The position numbers and the translations under genes are program-made. From NCBI GenBank assembly GCA_963843065.1, contig CAWJKX010000084.1, positions 1-11,355 on the forward strand: a DNA stretch of 11,355 bases, read 5' to 3'. Positions 7,308 through 11,355 of this stretch are shown in pieces. The notes beneath the pieces were generated by a model. That model was not told where the DNA came from and ran no database searches. It worked only from the letters and a program-made list of their open reading frames with translations. Numbering within the stretch: position 1 is the stretch's first letter; the number at the start of each line of letters is the position of its first letter. This stretch comes from JAGVPT01 sp963843065. GTDB lineage: Bacteria > Bacteroidota > Ignavibacteria > UBA10030 > UBA8401.

Positions 7308-7313
7308 AAGGAA
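7308..7313 (+). promoter_or_regulatory. Ribosome binding site of the deoxyhypusine-synthase-like gene
   Basis: AAGGAA lies 5 nt before the ATG at 7319. It fixes the start of a frame that is otherwise too short to be obvious. Confidence 0.55.
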
Positions 7314-7318
7314 AGAAC

Positions 7319-7452
7319 ATGGATCATTCTATGAAACACCATTCGGACAAGCACCAATACCTGTCAGGGAAAAGAGTGCTGCCCAAGCCGATCTCGAAAG
7401 ACAGCAACATCGCCAGCGTTATAGACAATATGGATGCCTACAATGGAGGAAG
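7319..7452 (+). CDS. Deoxyhypusine synthase-like protein, N-terminal fragment cut by the fold-back
   Basis: From the ATG the frame reads MDHSMKHHSDKHQ, then YLSGKRVLPKPI and later VIDNMDAYNGGRL. The pattern YL-G-R--P-PI followed by a Leu/Val-Ile-Asp-Asn...AYNGGRL block is what I recall from the N-terminus of bacterial deoxyhypusine-synthase-family proteins (about 300-370 aa in full). Eukaryotic members use NAD and spermidine to modify eIF5A; bacterial relatives act on polyamines or are uncharacterised. About 45 codons are native. From 7453 the sequence turns back on itself, and the frame runs into inverted sequence and a TGA at 7493-7495. The 44 bp at 7409-7452 exist only once in the window and continue this frame, so the gene was interrupted here in the molecule or in the assembly. 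Family assignment is from memory of the motif; no catalytic region is present. Confidence 0.6.
7409..7452. other. Single-copy centre (loop) of the inverted duplication
   Basis: Left of it the sequence ends in GACAGCAAC, and right of it resumes as GTTGCTGTC, its exact reverse complement. The 44 bp between are not palindromic and encode the next ~15 residues of the deoxyhypusine-synthase-like frame. It does not resemble a long-read hairpin adapter. A short shared word around GGTTG at the right edge could have served as microhomology for strand switching. Confidence 0.85.
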
Positions 7453-7540
7453 GTTGCTGTCTTCGAGATCGGCTTGGGCAGCACGCTTTCCCTGACAGGT
7501 ATTGGTGCTTGTCCGAATGGTGTTTCATAGAATGATCCAT
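7453..7540 (-). pseudogene. Inverted copy of the deoxyhypusine-synthase-like gene start, frameshifted
   Basis: The ATG at 7540-7538 repeats the left copy (MDHSMKHHSDKHQYLSGK), but a base lost in the A/T run near 7485 shifts the frame after about 18 codons. The second loss near 7462 lies beyond it. The frame then runs through the centre into the left arm and stops at 7366-7364. It has no independent downstream gene body and cannot encode the enzyme. Its existence follows directly from the fold-back. Confidence 0.6.
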
Positions 7541-8104
7541 GTTCTTTCCTTCTTTGTATACTAAATGGGTTGAGAATTATTAAATGTGTAATCCGTCAGC
7601 TGCAATTATGCTTCGTGAGCGAACAAATAATGTGGTTCAAATCTAAAAAAGAAAGGGCCTATTCGCAAGAGGAGAAATAAGGATTCCACATTGGGGCGCC
7701 CATATGAAGATTCACGGATGCTCACTTTTCCGAATCATCACGAAACTAAGGAATAAACAGGTTTTGTGATGAACCCGTTGCTCTTTTATCGAGGTTCATT
7801 CAGCGAAAGGAATTACTTTTGCTTTTTTGCTCTCTTCTCAACCCCAAATACCTCGAAAATGACGGCAACCGTTACCAGCTAAAGTTGTGGCCGCAAGCAG
7901 GGTATCCCGCCACAATTCTGTCAGTAGTCTCATTACCCCAAAAGGCATTCTAAATCAGGCCGGTCAAGTTTGTTAACCTATAAAGATAACCCAAAGATAA
8001 ATATTTTATTTACTCCCCGCGCTTGCCTATGCCTGCATAAATTCACTAACTTTGCAATAGCACGTAAACTGATAAATGAACAATTTTCTTTTCACAAGGT
8101 CGAA
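7541..8104. other. Divergent intergenic region, right copy
   Basis: This is the reverse complement of 6758-7318. Differences from the left copy are an extra T in the T run near 7785, an inserted TA near 7980, and scattered substitutions from 8028 onward, where the diverged patch begins. The 13-bp palindrome recurs at 7864-7876. No coding sequence was seen beyond chance frames. Confidence 0.5.
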
Positions 8105-8432
8105 ATGAGAATTATGAGCAACTCCACACAAGAGGGAACACCGGCTCTGGCAAAAATATTTACAGGCATCATTGTACTCTTGGGGGTTATTTCAATCCTG
8201 GGATAATTTCTTCTTTGCGCTTTCACAAACGATTGCAAGCTTATCGGTGGTGCACGGGGCGGCGTCGGTTCAGCCGTTGGAACAAATCACTATCATCAGC
8301 CAACCCGGTGGTACAATAATCGTGAAGGATGGAGAGGGACGTATCTATCTCCGGACATCATCGGACGAAAAGGTGGCTATTCGCGCAGGAGGTGCACTGG
8401 GCACACATACTGTGGCGTTTATCGATAAGAAT
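8028..8432. other. Diverged patch between the two arms (partner 6427-6834)
   Basis: The rest of the arms differ by rare single changes. This stretch, covering the hydrolase start, signal peptide and first domain, carries dense substitutions. In the 90 bp 8343-8432 versus 6516-6427 there are 16 substitutions (13 transitions) in 14 of 30 codons, with no indel. Ten of those codons change the amino acid and four are silent. Immediately downstream the copies return to one to three changes per 100 bp. Confidence 0.8.
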
Positions 8433-10692
8433 GGAGACACAGCCGCTCGAGCCTATTTTCGCGTCGAAGCTAAGAGCGACATCGCAGACGGCGGCAGAAT
8501 CAGCGAGTTATTCAGACTGCTCTACAATGGTATGATCGCAGATTCCCCAGGCGGGTATCAAGAGATCACTTGGAACGGCAGAGTGTACAGGTACTTCGTC
8601 AACTGGGTTCTGGACAACAACAACACCATGAAGGGGATGAAGTATTTCAGCCCGTACGGCGGCGACCTTGTAGATCTGCTCCGGCTCACGCAGAAACCTG
8701 ACGGCATGATTTGGAGCTTCGTCAATACGGGCGATGGCGACTCTCACTATTTTGAAACTGCATACACTCCGCTCGGGTACTTCCGGCGCGACAGGGACGC
8801 TTGGTTCGTCCGGCAGCCCGTGGAGAATCACGTCGAGTACAATTATGTGAACATGATGTATGAGTACTGGAAGGCGAGCGGCGACAATGACTGGATGGAG
8901 AAGAATCTTGACTGTGCAGCCCGGGCACTTGACTACAGTGTGACGGACTCTCTTCCGCTGGTCAAGGCGATTTCAACTTCTCAAACGTCCGTACTGCATT
9001 GATTCGTGGGATTTCCAAGTGGACGATGAATACACACCTACCGCCCCGTTGAGTCCCACAATGGTTCTGGTCCCCGGCAAAACAAAGTTCGGTATTTTTT
9101 TCGGCGACAACACGGGGTATTACGAAGCCTGCAATCAACTGTCAGAGATGTTCGAACATGCTGGGCATACAGAACATGCGGCCGTCTATAGGGAAAGGGG
9201 GAAAAGGATTCTGGAGCGCCTGGTTGCGCTTTCGTGGAACGGCAGGTTCTTCACCCATTTTGTCGACGAAGATCCGAGTGTGAAGCGCAACCTCGGTGTG
9301 GATGAAAAATCGCAGATCGCACAGGGGAACATGTACTCCATCAACCGCGGACTGCCTCATTCGATGAATGCCGCGATCATCAACACATATATCGACCTGA
9401 GGAAAAATCTTCCCCCAGGTTCCCCGGGAGAATGGTTATCAATCTATCCCCCCTTCGAGAAGGGCTTCGGGACTCATGACGCAAAGTGGCAGTACATGAA
9501 CGGTGGTGTAGCCGGGCATGCTATGGGGGAACTGGCAAGAGGTGCGTATGAAAATGGTTTCGAAGATTATGCTTCCGATATCATGAATCGGATGCTCGAT
9601 CTGGCGAAGCAGTACGGGAACCGACTCTGGTTTGCTTATACCGGATCCATCCCTCCTCGTCCCCCCGCTCCGCATTACAAATCCGTGGATATTTCTTCTC
9701 AGGCCAACATGGACCTCTGCGATCAAGGGGGTGCCGGCGTGTTCACGTGGATGGACGCCGGGCAATCGTCTGGCAACGATATGCGCGGACTCCCCACCGG
9801 GAGTCATGTATTTCATGGGATAGAATTCAACGTAATCAATCCGGATGACAACCATCGCAGGGCTGTCGTAGCCGTGTCGACGAAGCCGGGTTTTCCCAGA
9901 GAGGCGGAAATTTCCGTACACGACACTGCCTCAGCTGTTTATCTGCTCCATTCCTCGTCCGACAATATTCCCAGCCGTATTGCTGGCGCCATGACATTTG
10001 TCTATGCCGATGGAACAGAGGCTTCGAGTAATTTTTCAAAGGGAAGAGGTTACGAACTGGTGGTTCCCGGCGCTGCAAAATGAGAAAGCCGGTGTAGCTT
10101 GGTGGGGGCCCAATCCCCGGAGTATAAGGTGGGAGTTTGCTGGGCTGCTGTCGACAATCCGAACCCTCGCAAGGAAATCAGTAAGTTGATATTTCATGCT
10201 CCTTTGGAAGGGGGAATCTACGCGGTGATCGGTGTAACACTGGCAAACCGTCCGCACTACGTTTCGCCGAAAGGGGAGTCTTTCGGCGGACCCGACAACT
10301 GGGCCGCCGCGACCGGTATGGCCGCATTAGTGGAGGGACTTGCCGGAATTAAAAATGAAGGACTGGCCTACCGCACTGTGATCTCTCCCCGCGGTGGACA
10401 TCTGCAAACATCGATTCTGCTCGCGTGACAGTGGCGTTGCCGGCTTCGAACGCTTACGTTGCGTATGAATACCTGCACCACACCGATAGAAAAGTGATAG
10501 ACATGATTCTCACAGGAAGTGGGAATGAAGTCCACGGACATGTCTGCTGCCTCAGGGTGCTTCGACTGCGGACCGGTGACGATTGACGGTACGCCTGCCG
10601 CATTCCGGATTTCAACTATCGAACGCTCGGTCTACGTGGATTTCAATTTGTCGCTGCCGAATGTGCACGTAGTCAATATCTGGTACAAATGA
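8105..10692 (+). pseudogene. Exported six-hairpin-type glycoside hydrolase, right copy, frameshifted
   Basis: This is the second copy of the hydrolase at 4162-6757, in opposite orientation. The longest intact pieces are 8172-9002, covering the beta-sandwich and first helices through DWMEKNLDCAARALDYSVTD, and 9019-10083, covering most of the six-hairpin domain. Frame breaks occur in the signal-peptide region near 8185-8215 and at 8955 (extra C), ~10025-10040, ~10132, 10380 and 10542-10577. The left copy is intact at 8955, 10030, 10380 and 10542, so the two copies complement each other. Protein-level differences include EWYW in the left versus EWLS in the right (near 9435), four changes in six bases, and a cluster of ten amino-acid changes in 8343-8432. 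Both copies have an N-terminal hydrophobic export signal. Whether either is expressed as drawn is doubtful. Confidence 0.7.
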
Positions 10693-10987
10693 TTCAGAAG
10701 TGCACAAGCGCTTCCGGATGCTTCACGGATTCCGGTGTTGGGCAAGAAAGGTTAAAAATGGAGTGAGTTCATTAAAAAGAAGTGCGGTTCCCACAAATGG
10801 TGATCCGTTTAAGAGTGCCTAGCTTGATGAATGGCCGCTCTTTGGATGTGCAGGTGTGAATATGAATTGTGATACGCCCAATGATTCAGTCGCAATATTT
10901 GGGGTATAACCGTATATTGCCTAACACACAAGTGCTCTTTTGAGAGTTCATGTTGCAATGGCAGTTGGTTAGAAAAGATTTGATCTC

Positions 10988-11119
10988 ATGATTGGGGACC
11001 GTGATGTGCTGGAGGTCGATGCGAAAGTTGTCCTGAGCATACTAAGCAGTGCAGCCTGCTTTTCAGGCCATCTGACAATTAAGAATCCGCACGAAGAACT
11101 ATTACGAGAACTAATTTAA
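10988..11119 (+). CDS. Small unrecognised ORF (43 aa), right copy
   Basis: This copy of the minus-strand ORF at 3733-3864 has the same 43-residue product (MIGDRDVLEVDAKVV... to LLRELI). The only difference seen is TTA to CTA, both Leu. It again ends 14 bp before the aldolase start. An intact frame in an arm where the neighbouring hydrolase is repeatedly frameshifted gives slight support to its being coding, but the sequence is short and the test is weak. Function is unknown. Confidence 0.35.
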   Translation: MIGDRDVLEVDAKVVLSILSSAACFSGHLTIKNPHEELLRELI

Positions 11120-11133
11120 TTGAGGATGTCATT

Positions 11134-11355
11134 ATGAACAACGAGTTGACGATAAAAGATCTCATTATTGAAATTGGAAGACGAATATGGCTCCGGGGTT
11201 ATGTAGCCTCAAATGACGGGAATATATCTGTCAAGGTGAACGATAATGAAATCCTTACCACGCCGCATGGCGTCAGTAAAGGGTTCATGACGGCAGAGAT
11301 GATACTACGAGTGGATCAACCGAAAAATGCTCTGGAAATTAGAAATATGCGATGC
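11134..11355 (+). CDS. Class II aldolase, right copy, 5' part only
   Basis: The frame opens at the same ATG as the left aldolase and stays open to the window end (74 codons). It holds the N-terminal helix, VASNDGNISVKVNDNEI and TTPHGVSKGFMTAEM, and no zinc-site residue is reached. Residues 5-9 differ (left WELKN, right LTIKD), through five or six base changes in about 15. After MILRVD the last ~15 residues diverge from the left copy through several compensating indels and substitutions, so they should not be trusted. It is cut off by the window edge, not by a stop. Confidence 0.7.
   Translation, partial: MNNELTIKDLIIEIGRRIWLRGYVASNDGNISVKVNDNEILTTPHGVSKGFMTAEMILRVDQPKNALEIRNMRC

Larger units (their letters stand above)
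6758..7318. promoter_or_regulatory. Divergent intergenic region between hydrolase and deoxyhypusine-synthase-like gene (left copy)
   Basis: About 560 bp separates two divergent starts and must hold both promoters. It contains an 11-bp-spaced direct repeat of AAAGATAA (minus strand, near 6860-6880) and an imperfect 13-bp palindrome at 6984-6996. Near the rightward start, TAGTATAC (7297-7304) is a -10-like element, but it sits very close to the ribosome site. No reading frame with convincing coding character was seen. The region is almost unchanged in the right arm (7541-8104) except for small indels and the patch closest to the hydrolase start. Confidence 0.4.
3500..7408 (+). repeat. Left arm of a ~3.9-kb inverted duplication
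   Basis: Read in reverse complement, this segment is repeated at 7453-~11348. The match starts at the 44-bp centre and runs outward through the deoxyhypusine-synthase-like gene start, the intergenic region, the hydrolase, the small ORF and into the aldolase. It fades only where the window ends. Most stretches are identical over 50-100 bp runs, interrupted by single-base indels (often in G, C or T runs), short clusters of changes, and one strongly diverged patch (6427-6834). No transposase, terminal repeat or target duplication marks the ends. Confidence 0.95.
7453..11348 (-). repeat. Right arm of the ~3.9-kb inverted duplication
   Basis: This is the reverse-complement copy of ~3500-7408. The first bases after the centre already show single-base losses relative to the left arm (a TTT run shortened near 7462, CTCTTTT changed to CGCTTT near 7485). 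The last ~45 bases (from about 11310) differ at many positions and indels from the matching aldolase codons, as expected for a low-quality read end or real decay. The left arm continues past ~3500 into single-copy sequence, while the right arm is cut by the window edge, so the true repeat may be longer. Confidence 0.95.

Noticed and set aside
7409..7452. Missed long-read hairpin adapter as the centre of the palindrome
   Set aside because: The 44 bases do not resemble the common SMRTbell adapter, are not self-complementary, and continue a protein reading frame from the left arm.
3500..11348. Composite transposon or insertion-sequence inverted repeats
   Set aside because: No transposase gene, short terminal repeat or target-site duplication was found. 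The arms contain metabolic genes and meet within a gene.

Overview
The window looks like a contig from an uncultured or mixed bacterial source. It is probably a member of the Bacteroidota/Ignavibacteria/Chlorobi side of the tree. The reasons are moderate GC, clear AGGA/GAGG ribosome sites, a bacterial deoxyhypusine-synthase-like gene start, and a fuculose-type aldolase with a microcompartment-targeting tail. This placement is inference; no rRNA or marker gene is present.

Layout, left to right. Positions 1-~200 are much more GC-rich than the rest and look like foreign coding sequence, so a chimeric join is possible. Positions 119-2397 hold a minus-strand efflux cassette: a TetR-type regulator (1652-2344) with two palindromes between its -10 box and start codon, then a TolC-type outer-membrane channel (293-1639), then the start of what may be the periplasmic adaptor (from 262), which is cut short. 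Positions 2398-2914 are mostly non-coding. Positions 2915-3864 (minus) carry a class II aldolase with a linker and a C-terminal amphipathic helix like a bacterial microcompartment encapsulation peptide. A 43-residue ORF sits just upstream of it. Positions 4162-6757 (minus) are an exported six-hairpin-type glycoside hydrolase broken by several frameshifts. Divergent to it, a deoxyhypusine-synthase-like gene starts at 7319 (+).

The dominant structure is an inverted duplication of about 3.9 kb. Positions ~3500-7408 reappear in reverse complement at 7453-~11348, around a 44-bp single-copy centre. The centre continues the reading frame of the deoxyhypusine-synthase-like gene, so the fold-back point lies inside that gene. 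The second arm therefore repeats, in opposite orientation, the hydrolase, the 43-aa ORF and the beginning of the aldolase, ending in degraded sequence at the window edge.

The arms are nearly identical over most of their length, with single-base indels that mostly do not coincide. A complete hydrolase frame can be rebuilt by taking the better arm at most lesions. One patch (6427-6834 versus 8028-8432) is clearly more diverged, and its inner 90 bp holds 16 in-frame substitutions. The homopolymer indels and the mid-gene fold-back favour an amplification, long-read or assembly artefact. The in-frame substitution patch looks like real allelic or paralogous variation. Both readings are kept open.

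Functionally, the central genes suggest breakdown of a deoxysugar-containing glycan. The exported hydrolase would release sugar, and the aldolase would cleave a deoxy-ketose phosphate (fuculose- or rhamnulose-1-phosphate type) into DHAP and lactaldehyde, with the aldehyde step probably inside a bacterial microcompartment. No shell-protein gene is visible in this window.
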